64,000 nt of DNA from Oscillospiraceae bacterium (GTDB lineage: Bacteria; Bacillota; Clostridia; Oscillospirales; Oscillospiraceae). The position numbers and the translations under genes were made by a program. The stretch's first letter is position 1, and the number at the start of each line of letters is the position of its first letter. The notes beneath the pieces were generated by a model. It saw nothing but the letters and a program-made list of their open reading frames with translations. It made no database searches and was not told where the DNA came from. The DNA lies in the NCBI GenBank assembly GCA_017465745.1, contig JAFTVM010000083.1, forward strand, positions 37,072 through 101,071. The letters are read 5' to 3'. This document shows positions 17,453 to 27,018 of the stretch, piece by piece.

Positions 17453-19124
17453 GGCGCTTTCGCTCCTTTCCGGTGATGAGATACATGCCGCCTTCGGTAA
17501 TGACCACCATAACGATGATGATGGATGCAATGAGGGATGCGGTGGCGTATTCGCCGCTGTACACCGCGTCAAACAACTGGAACACCGCCAGCTTCCGGCT
17601 GGGATCGATGAGGAAGATAATGGCGCCGGCGGAGGTCATGGAACTGGAGAAATGATAGGTAAAGCAGCTGAAGAAGGCCTGCTTCATGTTGGGCAGGATC
17701 ACGTCCCGGATCACAGCCCCCTGTCCGCCGCCCATATCCCGGGCCGCCCGTTCCAGAGAAGGGTGGATCTGGGTCAGGGCCGCGGAACAGATCTTGGTGG
17801 TGGTGGGCAGCTGCTTGAACATCATGTTCACCAGCACGATGATGGCGGTTCCCGTCAGCCGCAGTGGCTCAGAATTGAAAGCCAGAATGTAGCCGATGCC
17901 CCAGCAGGTACCGGGGATCAGGTACGGGAAAGAAGCCAGGGAATCAAAGAAGTGATGCCCCCGGACCTTCTTTCGGTCCATGTAGTAGGCAAAGAGCATG
18001 GCGAAAAGGGTGCCCGCAAAGGCCACGATCAGTGCGTACACAATGCTGCGAATGAACATCTGGCCGTTGAGCCGCATGAGGTTTTCCAGATTTTTCGTCG
18101 TCAGGGCATAGCTGCCGCCGGAGCGGGTCAGAAAACCCGTGATGAAGATCACAATATACTGCAGCGACATCATCACGAAGAACAACGCGCCGGACAGGAT
18201 CACCATCCAGCCCAGCACACCGCTTCTGCGCAGCCGCAGCGCCGGATAATTCTGAGCGCCCCGGGCACTGCCGCCCTGGTTGGCTCTCGCCATCTGGCGG
18301 CGGTAATAGAAGAAGGCGATCATGGCCGGAAGCAGCAGGAAGATATTCATAGCCGATGCCTTCTCCAGGTTGGAGTAGCCCGTCAATTGCAGATAAATGT
18401 CGGAGGCCAGGGTATTGAACCGGCCGCCGATGATGATGGGGGTGCCGAAATCCGCCAGGGAGCGGATGAAGCTCAGCAGCAGTGACACGCAGATGCCGGG
18501 CCACAGCAGCGGGATCACGATATCCCGGAGGATATGACCGGGCCTTGCCCCCAGATCCCGGGCGGTGCGGATGCTGTCGGCGTCCAGCTTCGCCAGCATG
18601 CCCAGCAGGAACAAAGCGTTGGTGGGCACGAAGGAGATGGACTGCATGATGATGACGCCCCAGCAGTTATAGGGATCCAGCCGCAGTCCCAGCAGCCGGA
18701 AGGTGATCCAGCCCCGGCGTCCGTAAAGCTGAATATAGGCCAGGCTGGAAACGAAGGGAGGCGATACCATGGCCAGCAGCAGAATACCCATCAGCAGATT
18801 CCGCCGCCATCCCTTTACAGAGGCCAGGCACAGGGCAGCGGCCACGGAAAAGAGCGTGCACAGCACCGCACTGACGACACCCACCCAGATGCTGTTCCAG
18901 AGACTTTCCCGGTACTGGTTCCACACAGTCAGATAGTGCTCCAGCGTCAGTCCTGCATCTGTCTGGAGAGAGCGCAGCAGGATGCAGGCGATGGGATACA
19001 GGACGAACAGTCCCAGTCCGCCCAGCAGGATCGTCAGCGCGGCATAATCAACGGGATTTCCCCGCAGACAAAAAGGGGCATCCGAAGATGCCCCTCTCTG
19101 CGATAATTTGAATGGCTTGTCCAT
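17442..19124 (-). CDS. ABC transporter permease, two fused domains (iron-type)
   Basis: Membrane protein of 560 residues with two copies of the binding-protein-dependent permease domain, the FbpB/AfuB arrangement. EAA-like loops are visible (TARDLGARPGHILRDIVIPLLWPG in the first half, ERAARDMGGGQGAVIRDVILPNMK in the second). About 12 hydrophobic segments are present. The ATG overlaps the binding-protein stop by one base, and its own end overlaps the ATPase start, so the three are translationally coupled. Confidence 0.92.
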   Translation of the reverse strand: MDKPFKLSQRGASSDAPFCLRGNPVDYAALTILLGGLGLFVLYPIACILLRSLQTDAGLTLEHYLTVWNQYRESLWNSIWVGVVSAVLCTLFSVAAALCLASVKGWRRNLLMGILLLAMVSPPFVSSLAYIQLYGRRGWITFRLLGLRLDPYNCWGVIIMQSISFVPTNALFLLGMLAKLDADSIRTARDLGARPGHILRDIVIPLLWPGICVSLLLSFIRSLADFGTPIIIGGRFNTLASDIYLQLTGYSNLEKASAMNIFLLLPAMIAFFYYRRQMARANQGGSARGAQNYPALRLRRSGVLGWMVILSGALFFVMMSLQYIVIFITGFLTRSGGSYALTTKNLENLMRLNGQMFIRSIVYALIVAFAGTLFAMLFAYYMDRKKVRGHHFFDSLASFPYLIPGTCWGIGYILAFNSEPLRLTGTAIIVLVNMMFKQLPTTTKICSAALTQIHPSLERAARDMGGGQGAVIRDVILPNMKQAFFSCFTYHFSSSMTSAGAIIFLIDPSRKLAVFQLFDAVYSGEYATASLIASIIIVMVVITEGGMYLITGKERKRRVS

Positions 19125-20215
19125 TATTCCTCGACAGCCTTGTCGCCCATCAGGGGCTCGAACTTAGCCAGGATGTCCTCACGCTGGGAGCCGAACAGGG
19201 ACAGATCCAGCTCCATCAGGATGGAGGTGTCGAATGCCACTTCCAGACCCTCCAGGGTGGGGTTGATCAGGGCAATGCCGTCCTTCTGATCGATCTCAGC
19301 CAGCAGCAGCTGGTTCTCATCGCTGCTGAACAGCCACTCGACGAAGTAAGCGGCGGCGTCGACATTCTCAGCATTCTTGAAGACAGCAACACCCTCGGGA
19401 ACCCAGGGCATACCGTCGGTGGGGTACACGATGGACAGGGGGTAATCAGCCAGCAGCGCTTCGATGGTACGGTCGATGTAGGAGATGCCGATGGCGAACT
19501 CATCGGAGGAGACCTTGTTCTTGGGGTCAGAGCCGCGGCGGCCGTAGTAAGCGATGTTCTCGTTCAGCTCTTCGAAGTACTTCCAGCCTTCTTCCTCACC
19601 CATGGTCTGCAGCAGCGCGTTGACCACGGAATAGTTGGTGCCGGAGACGGCAGGGTTGGACATGATGATCTCGCCGGCATACTCTTCCTTCAGCAGGTCA
19701 GCCCAGCTGGTGGGAGCGGTCAGCTGCAGATCCTCCAGCAGCACATCGTTGACCAGGAAGCCCACGATGGTGATACCCTTGGAGTACCAGTAGCCTTCGG
19801 AATCCTTGAATTCGTCAGCCAGGTTCTCGGCAGCGTCGAAGGTGACCTGCTCCAGCAGACCGTCTTCCTTGGCGCTCATGAAAGCATCAATGCCGCCGCC
19901 GAACCACAGGTCAGCGGAGGGAGTGCCGCCCTCAGCGCGGAGCTTGGACAGAACTTCGCCGGAGGACATGCTCAGCAGCTCGACCTTGACACCGGTCTCC
20001 TGGGTGAACTTGTCGAACAGGGTCACATAGGCGTCACTGGTAGCGACGACCTTCATGGTTCCGGACAGGACGGGGCTGTCTTCAGTCTGCGCCTGAGTCT
20101 GACCTTCGGTCTGACCCTCGGTCTGGTCCTGCGTCTCAACGGGATCAGTGGTACCGCAGGCCACCATGCCGAGCAGCATCAGCATGACCAGCAGCAGAGA
20201 AATAATCTTCTTCAT
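19124..20215 (-). CDS. Extracellular solute-binding lipoprotein (iron/phosphonate-type)
   Basis: A 363-residue binding protein of the AfuA/FbpA-like class. The start at 20215 gives a lipoprotein signal (MKKIISLL to LGMVAC), so the mature protein is anchored at the acylated Cys. An acidic Gln/Thr linker is followed by VVATSDAYVTLFDKF, SADLWFGGGIDAF and FAIGISYIDRT, typical of bacterial solute-binding fold proteins. It is first in the operon with its permease and ATPase, behind a strong promoter. The ligand is uncertain: ferric iron, 2-aminoethylphosphonate or a similar anion complex. Confidence 0.88.
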   Translation of the reverse strand: MKKIISLLLVMLMLLGMVACGTTDPVETQDQTEGQTEGQTQAQTEDSPVLSGTMKVVATSDAYVTLFDKFTQETGVKVELLSMSSGEVLSKLRAEGGTPSADLWFGGGIDAFMSAKEDGLLEQVTFDAAENLADEFKDSEGYWYSKGITIVGFLVNDVLLEDLQLTAPTSWADLLKEEYAGEIIMSNPAVSGTNYSVVNALLQTMGEEEGWKYFEELNENIAYYGRRGSDPKNKVSSDEFAIGISYIDRTIEALLADYPLSIVYPTDGMPWVPEGVAVFKNAENVDAAAYFVEWLFSSDENQLLLAEIDQKDGIALINPTLEGLEVAFDTSILMELDLSLFGSQREDILAKFEPLMGDKAVEE

Positions 20216-20276
20216 TTCAGTATTTCCTTTCAGAATTAATACGAATACCCACAGAAGTACTGCGGGCATCAGGGGT

Positions 20277-20305
20277 ATTATATCTGATTTTCAGTCATTT
20301 TTCAA
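20277..20305 (-). promoter_or_regulatory. Promoter of the iron-type ABC operon
   Basis: The -35 TTGAAA (20300-20305) and a perfect -10 TATAAT (20277-20282) have a 17-bp spacer. The short leader contains a 7-bp hairpin (CCCGCAG/CTGTGGG, one G-U pair). The stretch 20306-20457 upstream shows no gene. Confidence 0.75.
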
Positions 20306-20457
20306 CAGGGTTTCATATTAAATATTTTGATAGTTTTGCGTATTTATTACGATTCCCTATAACTCCCGTTTGGCACCCCTCCAAATGTCAGTATCCAGAA
20401 TGAGCGGACAATCAAGGCAGCCTCCTGTACGCCGCCGCATCGTGATATTAAGAAACA

Positions 20458-20485
20458 AGGAGCAAGGCTTTTTTACCTTGCTCCT
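20458..20485 (-). terminator. Probable terminator of the exporter operon
   Basis: A perfect 10-bp stem (20458-20467 with 20476-20485), 8-nt loop, then TGTTTCTTAATA on the minus strand. It lies after the last gene of the exporter operon. Confidence 0.65.
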
Positions 20486-20516
20486 ATGGGAGAATATTGC
20501 TTTTGAATGAGATTGG

Positions 20517-21782
20517 TTATAATCGTTCTTCTTCCAGCCTATGCACCTTTGCCGTAAGCATTATTCCCTGGATTACCAGCCCGGCGGCAAGGAGCACACA
20601 CAGAACAATCAGAACAATGGTTCCGGGACTCATCTTTTCCGTTTCCGGCTCCATGGACGGTTCTGCCTCCGGGAGTGGCTCGTCAACGGTCAATGTGACA
20701 TCCAGAGTCCGAGAATCCTGGTTTCCGTAAGCATCCTCACAGGTGATGCTCACCGTGCCCGGATGGGTGCCCGCGGAATCCGGCTTCGGGGTGAAGGTCA
20801 GCTTGGCCTGCTTGGTCTCACCTGCGGCCATGGTACCAACCAGTACGCTCTGAGCATCCAGGACACCATCCATTTCAAGCTTTACCAGAACGTTCTGCAG
20901 CTCTCCCTTGCCCATGTTCATCAGGGGCAGAGTCATGTCAGACAGCTCGCCTGCGATGGCCGTGGGCATCTGAACACCGCCCTGTTCCAGCCGGATCGCC
21001 TGGGTAACAGGAACCGTAAAGCTTTCGTTCCATTCCGCGTCCGTACCCAAAACCTTGTAACTGAATTTTACTTCGAGCGTATGCTGGGTGATGGAAGCAT
21101 TACCCTTTACTGTCATGGGTATTATCACGGTTTCACTCTTACCAGGCAGGATCTCAGAAACCTTCACACGGCTGGAGCCGGACATGAGGATCTCTCCGCT
21201 TGCATCCGTCACGGTCATTTCACCATCCATGATGGACTGGGTGGTGGTAGGATTGGTGATGGTCAGTCGCAGGCTGCCATCACTGCCCACATTCAGATCG
21301 GGCGCCAAGTCAGAGATTACCGGCTCCATGGTTTCGTGATTTCCGTAACCATCCCGGATCCGGATGACATAGGGAATATTCTCCACGATCTCCTTCCCTG
21401 CCCCGTCCGTGCCTTTGATGGTAATGATTGCCGGATAGTCGCCGTTGCGGCGGTAACGCTCCAGAGCCAGGGACAGCTTCACAGGATAGATCCCATCTTT
21501 TGGGGATACGGTTACTGCCTTGGATTCGCGGGTGAGTAAGAATACATTGGGGTCATCCAGCGCAATGGATGCTGTGATATCTCCGGTATAGCTCTCTGCC
21601 CGGATCGGTAAGCAAAGAGTCATCGTATGATAGCTGATGGTAGGTTCGTAACCTTGGTACCAGCTTCGGCTCATGCCGTTCATGGTGGTGTGCTGATCGA
21701 TTTCAAATTCTGCTGCAAAGGCCGTCACACTCATAGACAGCACCAGCAGCATGGTCAGAAAAAAGTAAATCAATCTTTTCAT
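20517..21782 (-). CDS. Exported, membrane-anchored protein of an ABC exporter operon
   Basis: A 421-residue protein with a signal peptide (MKRLIYFF to VTAFAAE), a series of beta-rich Ig-like regions (about 30-370, with NPTTTQS and GTHPGTVSITCEDAYGN) and one C-terminal membrane segment (about 388-410) with a short charged tail. The pattern resembles CARDB/NEW3-type extracellular domains. The gene begins 2 bp after the FtsX-type permease and is the last gene of the operon, so it is probably an extracellular partner of the exporter. No enzymatic motif is seen. Confidence 0.75.
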   Translation of the reverse strand: MKRLIYFFLTMLLVLSMSVTAFAAEFEIDQHTTMNGMSRSWYQGYEPTISYHTMTLCLPIRAESYTGDITASIALDDPNVFLLTRESKAVTVSPKDGIYPVKLSLALERYRRNGDYPAIITIKGTDGAGKEIVENIPYVIRIRDGYGNHETMEPVISDLAPDLNVGSDGSLRLTITNPTTTQSIMDGEMTVTDASGEILMSGSSRVKVSEILPGKSETVIIPMTVKGNASITQHTLEVKFSYKVLGTDAEWNESFTVPVTQAIRLEQGGVQMPTAIAGELSDMTLPLMNMGKGELQNVLVKLEMDGVLDAQSVLVGTMAAGETKQAKLTFTPKPDSAGTHPGTVSITCEDAYGNQDSRTLDVTLTVDEPLPEAEPSMEPETEKMSPGTIVLIVLCVLLAAGLVIQGIMLTAKVHRLEEERL

Positions 21783-21784
21783 CG

Positions 21785-24535
21785 TTACAGCTCCCTGATG
21801 TTATCGATGATGGACTTGTTTATGATTTCCCGGATACGGAAGCGCAGGAGGAATTTGCAGACTACAAGGCAAAGGAATCCCAAAACCGCGATGGTTGCGG
21901 AGATAATTATCATCAGTCTGATGTCGCTGGACACAAGGTAGCCTCTGCCAAGGGTACCTACAAGATAAATGATGAAATAGAGCAGGAAAAATCCGAAACT
22001 GATTCCCATGCCGCCAAACACACTTGCATTCATTCGTCCACTGTAACAACCGAGGATTGCCTTTTCATCAGCACCGACTGCCCGCAGCATTCCAATAGTT
22101 CTGCCTTCACTGTGAAGCTGCCGGGTCACGGAGGAAACAATCATACCGACGGACACGGAGAAGAACACGATTGCGATGGCAGCATACAGGAGAATTTGCT
22201 GTTGCTTTGCAGCCTCTCTCTCACGGTAGTTTTCCAGATAGTTAAAGACGCTATATCCGTCATTTCGTCGGGCAATGGCATTGAGCTGACGCTCCAGTGT
22301 TTCCTCCTCTTCCAGAGATAGGTCCCCATCTAAAAACACGCCGATTTCCCACAGTCCCTCCAAAGGAAGGCCCAAATTTTCAAGGCCCTGTTCTGTTGTG
22401 ATAATGTATACATCGCTCATTGCACCATTGATCAAATCAGCATCAAATGACAAAACAGCACCGATTGCAGGAGATGCATCAATTTTGGTAACAGGTCCTT
22501 CTTCTTCTGTACGGTAAAGCTGGAGCAACGATAATTCGTCACCGGCGGCAAAAGAATCATTCCATGCAGCAAGCACTGCACCTTCTCCATTGGGGTCATT
22601 CTTGACGGATTCCTCGGAATACCAGGAGTTCACGCCATACCCACTCTCGTCAACCTTGACCCAAATCTCCGGCGCAACGATCAGGACCTCATTTCCTGCG
22701 TTGATGGCGTCCACATCAATCTTACCGGATTCAATATAAGGTTTCAGCTCATCGAGGTTTTCAGAATTCAAATCCAAGGTAGCAATCACCGTTCTAAAGG
22801 CTTCGCCTGAAATATCATAATCCTCCAGGAATTTAAGATAAGAAGTTCTCTCTGCATCCCTGGCTTCCCGCCAGAAATCTGAATTATTGCCCTGATATTC
22901 CATGGCCTGCTCAAACTGTTTGTCATCCAGCATTCCGAACTGCGTGTCTCCCCATCCAACAAGCACATAGCTGGGTACATGATCCAAAAGCACAGTAACA
23001 GTCATATGTCGGTCAATTTCAATAGATTTCACATTGGGCAGCGCACAGATCTGAGAAAGGCTCTGCTTGTTTATAGAAGTATAACGGGAAAAACCAATAT
23101 GACCATCGTAAACCCAACTGGCGCTGGAGTTGATCCGAAACGCTTCGTGATCGCCAAGGGAATATTCTGAATAGGACATAATAGAGCCGGACAAAAGTCC
23201 AGAGCATAGAAGCATCAGGCCCACCAGCAGCGACGCACCGATCTGCCGGGTGGGATTGAACCGTATCTGCCGTGCAGAAATCAGTTTGGTGGCAGAGAAT
23301 TCCTTTTTGGATTTTATTTTTTTACTGCGGCGCAGCATGGCAGTGTCCCGGATAACGCTCATAGGCATCAGCTTCGATGCCCGGACAAGGGGCAGATAGC
23401 CGGAAATCAGGATAACCACGATACTGAACAATGCAATGGGTATAATTAGCCACAAATTGACTGTAAATTTCATACTGCCTGGCAGCAGCAGAGAAAGTAC
23501 CCAGACCGCAGTCATGCTGACGATTACAGATAGGGGCGAAACAATCATCGCTAAGATCAGGTTTTCCCGACCGAACATACGCCGAATTTGGCGCCGGGTA
23601 GCACCCAGGGCACGAAGCACACCGATCTCCTCCCGCCGCTTCATGAGAACCCCCTCCATGGCGCCGGAAATGCCGATGCCGCAGCTCATGACCAGGGCGC
23701 CTGCCAAAACAGCGACAATGGTGATCAGACTGAACATCTCGCGGTCAGCCTCGATGACACTGGTCAATCCATATACCTGCTGCTGTTCACCCGTGACGCT
23801 CAGGCCATAGAATTCGCCCAGGATACTCCAGTTGCCATTTGAATTCTGAACCTTATCCCAGATTGCCTGAAGTGCCTGAACCAAAGTAGCATGATCAGCT
23901 AACCCCATCAAATAATGGACACCCAATCTGCCAACCTGAAAAGCGGGTTCCTCTGCACTGGTGAGAATGGCAGGGAATTGGTTTAATCCAGTATTATCCG
24001 ATACAGATAAATGCAGGCACCGCTCCGGCAGGATTCCCACCAAGGTGAAGCTCCGCTTTTCAGGAGAACCGTCCACCGGGGTAATATCCAGCTCAACAGC
24101 TTCACCGATACGCCAGGACACTTCCAGAACATCCATGGCAGATGCCTCTATGGCGATCTCGCCCGCAGCTTCCGGCAACCGCCCCTCGACGGGTTCCAGA
24201 TTCATCAGGGAAAGACCAACTTCGTCGTAATAGCCCACATACACATTCCGGTCCTTCACTATGCCGGAAATATAGGCATGACCGAATGTGCCAAATTCGT
24301 CAAAGGAACGGACTTCTTCTTCCGTTACAATGTTGTTATCCAGAATGACGAAATCCAGATAACCGACTTTATCATACCGCTTTTGTAATTCCGCCTGATA
24401 GATGCCCCAGACGCTGAAAACCAGAGTACTGATCATGAAAATAGACAGGAAGATCCCCAGCACCAGGCTCCGGTATTGCCGCTTGTTCGCCCGGAGCCGG
24501 GCGGCAGCCATGGAGGAATAGGTCAGCTTCTTCAT
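21785..24535 (-). CDS. ABC transporter permease, FtsX/MacB family
   Basis: A 916-residue membrane protein. After an N-terminal membrane helix (about 26-48) comes an extracellular region. A first FtsX block (about 270-400, MKRREEIGVLRALGATRRQI) is followed by a second large extracellular region (about 450-770) and a second FtsX block (RTIGMLRAVGADEKAI). This is the two-block architecture of BceB/MacB-like permeases, which move peptides or lipoproteins or act as sensors for cell-envelope stress. It overlaps the ATPase gene by 4 bp (ATGA). Confidence 0.9.
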   Translation of the reverse strand: MKKLTYSSMAAARLRANKRQYRSLVLGIFLSIFMISTLVFSVWGIYQAELQKRYDKVGYLDFVILDNNIVTEEEVRSFDEFGTFGHAYISGIVKDRNVYVGYYDEVGLSLMNLEPVEGRLPEAAGEIAIEASAMDVLEVSWRIGEAVELDITPVDGSPEKRSFTLVGILPERCLHLSVSDNTGLNQFPAILTSAEEPAFQVGRLGVHYLMGLADHATLVQALQAIWDKVQNSNGNWSILGEFYGLSVTGEQQQVYGLTSVIEADREMFSLITIVAVLAGALVMSCGIGISGAMEGVLMKRREEIGVLRALGATRRQIRRMFGRENLILAMIVSPLSVIVSMTAVWVLSLLLPGSMKFTVNLWLIIPIALFSIVVILISGYLPLVRASKLMPMSVIRDTAMLRRSKKIKSKKEFSATKLISARQIRFNPTRQIGASLLVGLMLLCSGLLSGSIMSYSEYSLGDHEAFRINSSASWVYDGHIGFSRYTSINKQSLSQICALPNVKSIEIDRHMTVTVLLDHVPSYVLVGWGDTQFGMLDDKQFEQAMEYQGNNSDFWREARDAERTSYLKFLEDYDISGEAFRTVIATLDLNSENLDELKPYIESGKIDVDAINAGNEVLIVAPEIWVKVDESGYGVNSWYSEESVKNDPNGEGAVLAAWNDSFAAGDELSLLQLYRTEEEGPVTKIDASPAIGAVLSFDADLINGAMSDVYIITTEQGLENLGLPLEGLWEIGVFLDGDLSLEEEETLERQLNAIARRNDGYSVFNYLENYREREAAKQQQILLYAAIAIVFFSVSVGMIVSSVTRQLHSEGRTIGMLRAVGADEKAILGCYSGRMNASVFGGMGISFGFFLLYFIIYLVGTLGRGYLVSSDIRLMIIISATIAVLGFLCLVVCKFLLRFRIREIINKSIIDNIREL

Positions 24536-25215
24536 AAGCGCACCCCGCTGTCAGCGGCGATTTTGCCATCGGAAAGCTGGATGATCCGGTCCGCCTGTTC
24601 GGCCACCTTCATGTCATGGGTGACCAGCACCAGGGTGATGCCCAGTTCATGGCTGACAGTCCGAAGCAGGGTCAGCACTTCCCTGCCCGCCTTGCCGTCC
24701 AGATTGCCGGTAGGTTCGTCAGCAAACAGAACCGCAGGCTTATTCGCCAAGGCTCTTGCGATGGAGAATCGCTGCTGCTGACCGCCGCTCATGGCACCGG
24801 GCAGATGGGACAAGCGGTCACCAATACCCAGAATCTCAATAATGCGGTTTAAGTATGCTTCGTCAGGCTTCTTTCCGTCCAGCATCACCGGCAGGAGCAT
24901 ATTCTCGTAGCCCGTCAGCTCCTTCACCAGATTGTAGCTCTGGAACACAAAACCAAAGCGCCGCCGCCGCAGGACGGAAAGCTGGTTGTCATTGTACTTG
25001 TACAAATCCTTATCCCGATAGGTCACCGTGCCTTTCGTGGGCTTGTCCAGGCCGCTCAGCAAATGCAGCAGCGTAGACTTTCCACTGCCGCTGGGGCCGG
25101 TGATGGCCACAAAGCTGCCCTCTTCCAGAGAAAGAGTAACGTCGTTCAGCGCATAGACAGCAGATTCGCCTGCCTGATAGATCTTACTCAGGTGGTCCGC
25201 TTTCAGAATTTCCAT
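24532..25215 (-). CDS. ABC transporter ATP-binding protein, LolD/MacB type
   Basis: ATPase of 227 residues. The ATG at 25215 has GGAGGG upstream and follows the -10 at 25238-25243. Walker A GPSGSGKS is at 40-47, the signature MSGGQQQR follows the helical region, and Walker B is VLFADEPTGNLD. The LDEPTGNLD-type end is characteristic of exporters of the FtsE/LolD/BceA class. It partners with the 916-residue permease. Confidence 0.93.
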   Translation of the reverse strand: MEILKADHLSKIYQAGESAVYALNDVTLSLEEGSFVAITGPSGSGKSTLLHLLSGLDKPTKGTVTYRDKDLYKYNDNQLSVLRRRRFGFVFQSYNLVKELTGYENMLLPVMLDGKKPDEAYLNRIIEILGIGDRLSHLPGAMSGGQQQRFSIARALANKPAVLFADEPTGNLDGKAGREVLTLLRTVSHELGITLVLVTHDMKVAEQADRIIQLSDGKIAADSGVRL

Positions 25216-25237
25216 AAAATATCCCTCCTTCGCATCT

Positions 25238-25292
25238 ATCATAACAGGCGAATCTTTCTTTTATCTTACATTTGCCTTACGAATTCGTAAGG
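25238..25292 (-). promoter_or_regulatory. Promoter and response-regulator operator of the ABC exporter operon
   Basis: A perfect 18-bp palindrome CCTTACGAATTCGTAAGG lies at 25275-25292, overlapping the histidine kinase stop codon. On the minus strand it is followed by a second GTAAG 11 bp after the first, and then by a -10 TATGAT (25238-25243) at the spacing expected for activator-driven promoters with no good -35. A close copy lies at 26874-26890 before the response regulator gene. Confidence 0.7.
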
Positions 25293-26164
25293 TTACGGTC
25301 CAGCATGGGCATCGAAATCTTCATTTTCAGCCCCTTTGTTCCGTTTGCGGCAGTAATTGTACCATGGTGCCGCTGAATGATCTCTTTTACGATGGCAAGA
25401 CCGATGCCAGCACCGTTCTTGTTCTGATGCTCCGCCCGGTAAAACCGCCGGAAAAGCATCGGCAGCTCCTGATTTGTCACACCGCCGCCGTCATCCTCGA
25501 CGGTACAGAAAAATGCTGCATCCGTCCGCTCCAATTGTACCCGGATCTCTCCGTTTTCAGCGGTATGCTCGCAGGCGTTTTTCAGCAGATTCAGGAAGGC
25601 TTCCCCCAACCATTTTTCGTCGCAGCGGATATGGGCACCTCCTTCTACCGTCAGGCTCTTCTTAGGATACAGTACCTGTAATCCCTGCCACTGTTCCCAG
25701 ATGATGGCTTCAGCATCGGTCTGTACAAAGGTAAAGGCATAGCCATCGGCGCAGAGCCGCTCCAGCCGCAGCAACGCTCCGATCAGATCCTCCATCCGCT
25801 GGATCTGGTCGAGACATGCATCTGCATGGGGCGCGTTGTCCAGTTCTGTATAGAGACGAAGTGTGGTCAGCGGTGTCTTCAACTGATGGGAAATGTCTGC
25901 CGTGAGCTGGCTGGTGCGGTTACACTCTTCTGCATTCAGCTGTCTCGCCCGTGCCAGGGCCTGCTGAGTGTCTGCGATTCCGTTATGGAGCTGGGCAAGG
26001 AGATCCTCCTGTAATGCCACATCCAGCATCTCCGACCTTCCTGAATTGAAGCCCTCCACCACCTCCGTCAGATTTCGGATCCTACGGTTCAGAAGAAGCC
26101 TCTGAATCAGCAAAACTGCACAGATCGAGGCAAGGAGGATGCAGGCAGCAATCAATCCACCCAC
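25277..26164 (-). CDS. Sensor histidine kinase
   Basis: A 295-residue kinase starting with GTG at 26164, overlapping the response regulator by 13 bp. It has a single evident N-terminal membrane helix (about 3-26) and no large sensor domain. The phospho-acceptor is H93 (DISHQLKTPL). N-box NLLKNACEH, G1 VEDDGGGV and G2 GAGIGLAIVKEI follow. Short kinases of this kind usually sense through a partner transporter, which agrees with the adjacent FtsX-type exporter. Confidence 0.93.
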   Translation of the reverse strand: MGGLIAACILLASICAVLLIQRLLLNRRIRNLTEVVEGFNSGRSEMLDVALQEDLLAQLHNGIADTQQALARARQLNAEECNRTSQLTADISHQLKTPLTTLRLYTELDNAPHADACLDQIQRMEDLIGALLRLERLCADGYAFTFVQTDAEAIIWEQWQGLQVLYPKKSLTVEGGAHIRCDEKWLGEAFLNLLKNACEHTAENGEIRVQLERTDAAFFCTVEDDGGGVTNQELPMLFRRFYRAEHQNKNGAGIGLAIVKEIIQRHHGTITAANGTKGLKMKISMPMLDRNLTNS

Positions 26165-26799
26165 TGATATCCCACCCCCCGAATGGTTTTGATATGACTG
26201 CCGCCCACCTTCTCCCGGAGGCGGCTGATATGGACGGACAGGGTGTTGTCATCCACGAACCGGCTGTCCACGTCCCACAGCGCATCCAGCAAGGCCGCCC
26301 GGGTGATGATGGAACGCTCGGAAATGAGTTTCGCCAGGATCTTGTATTCCGTCACGGTCAGCGGCAGCGCTTCTCCATCCCGGCTGGCCTGAAGCTTCGT
26401 TTTGTCCAGTGTGATGCCGCTGCGGGTAATGGCGGTATCCTTCTGATTCCGGCGCAGCAGCGCCCGGATGCGGCTGAGCAGCTCCTGCATTCGGAAGGGC
26501 TTGGTCACATAGTCATTCCCCCCGGCGTCCAGTCCCCGGACAACATCCAGCTCCTCGTCCTTTGCCGTCAGGAACAGAATGGGCGTCTGTAGGCCCTCAA
26601 TCCGCCATTGGCGGCACAGATGCACGCCGTCCCCGTCCGGAAGTCCCACATCCAGCATGACCAGCTCAATATCAGAAGTCATGGCTGCCTGCGCGGAACG
26701 GACATTGGATGCTTTTACGACCTGGTAATCTTCCCTGCAGAGCAGCTCCTCCAATGCGCCCCGCAGGGCAGCGTCGTCCTCTACAAGCAATATTTTCAT
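26152..26799 (-). CDS. Response regulator, OmpR/PhoB family
   Basis: A 215-residue regulator; the ATG at 26799 has GGGAG upstream. The receiver domain has acidic pocket E7-D8-D9, phospho-acceptor D50 (VMLDVGLPDGDG) and K100 (YVTKPF). The C-terminal winged helix carries LTVTEYKILAKL and VHISRLREKVGG and ends in TIRGVGYQW. It probably binds the two palindromes at 25275-25292 and 26874-26890, thus controlling the exporter and itself. Confidence 0.95.
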   Translation of the reverse strand: MKILLVEDDAALRGALEELLCREDYQVVKASNVRSAQAAMTSDIELVMLDVGLPDGDGVHLCRQWRIEGLQTPILFLTAKDEELDVVRGLDAGGNDYVTKPFRMQELLSRIRALLRRNQKDTAITRSGITLDKTKLQASRDGEALPLTVTEYKILAKLISERSIITRAALLDALWDVDSRFVDDNTLSVHISRLREKVGGSHIKTIRGVGYQWVD

Positions 26800-26834
26800 C
26801 GGGCTTACTCCCTTCATTTTACTGCTAAAACTAT

Positions 26835-26890
26835 ATCATATCGAATATTTCTTTTCAATCAAGCATACCTTGTCTTACGAAAACTTAAGG
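26835..26890 (-). promoter_or_regulatory. Promoter and operator of the two-component system
   Basis: A CTTACGAAAACTTAAGG element (26874-26890) lies 33 bp upstream of a -10 TATGAT (26835-26840). Element, spacing and -10 match those in front of the exporter operon (32 bp there), which supports autoregulation by the same response regulator. Confidence 0.65.
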
Positions 26891-26968
26891 TTATATTCAT
26901 CCTTCCATTCCGGCCTTATTTCCCGGAACTATTCTGACCATGCTTTCATCGCCATTGCCTTCATGATA

Positions 26969-27003
26969 AAACCCGGTTCAGTCCTGTGCACCGAACCGGG
27001 TTT
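26969..27003 (-). terminator. Terminator of the BlaI/BlaR1 operon
   Basis: An 11-bp stem (26969-26979 with 26993-27003) followed on the minus strand by TTTTAT, 15 bp after the blaR1-like stop. Confidence 0.82.
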
Positions 27004-27018
27004 CCCGATTTACTTCTC

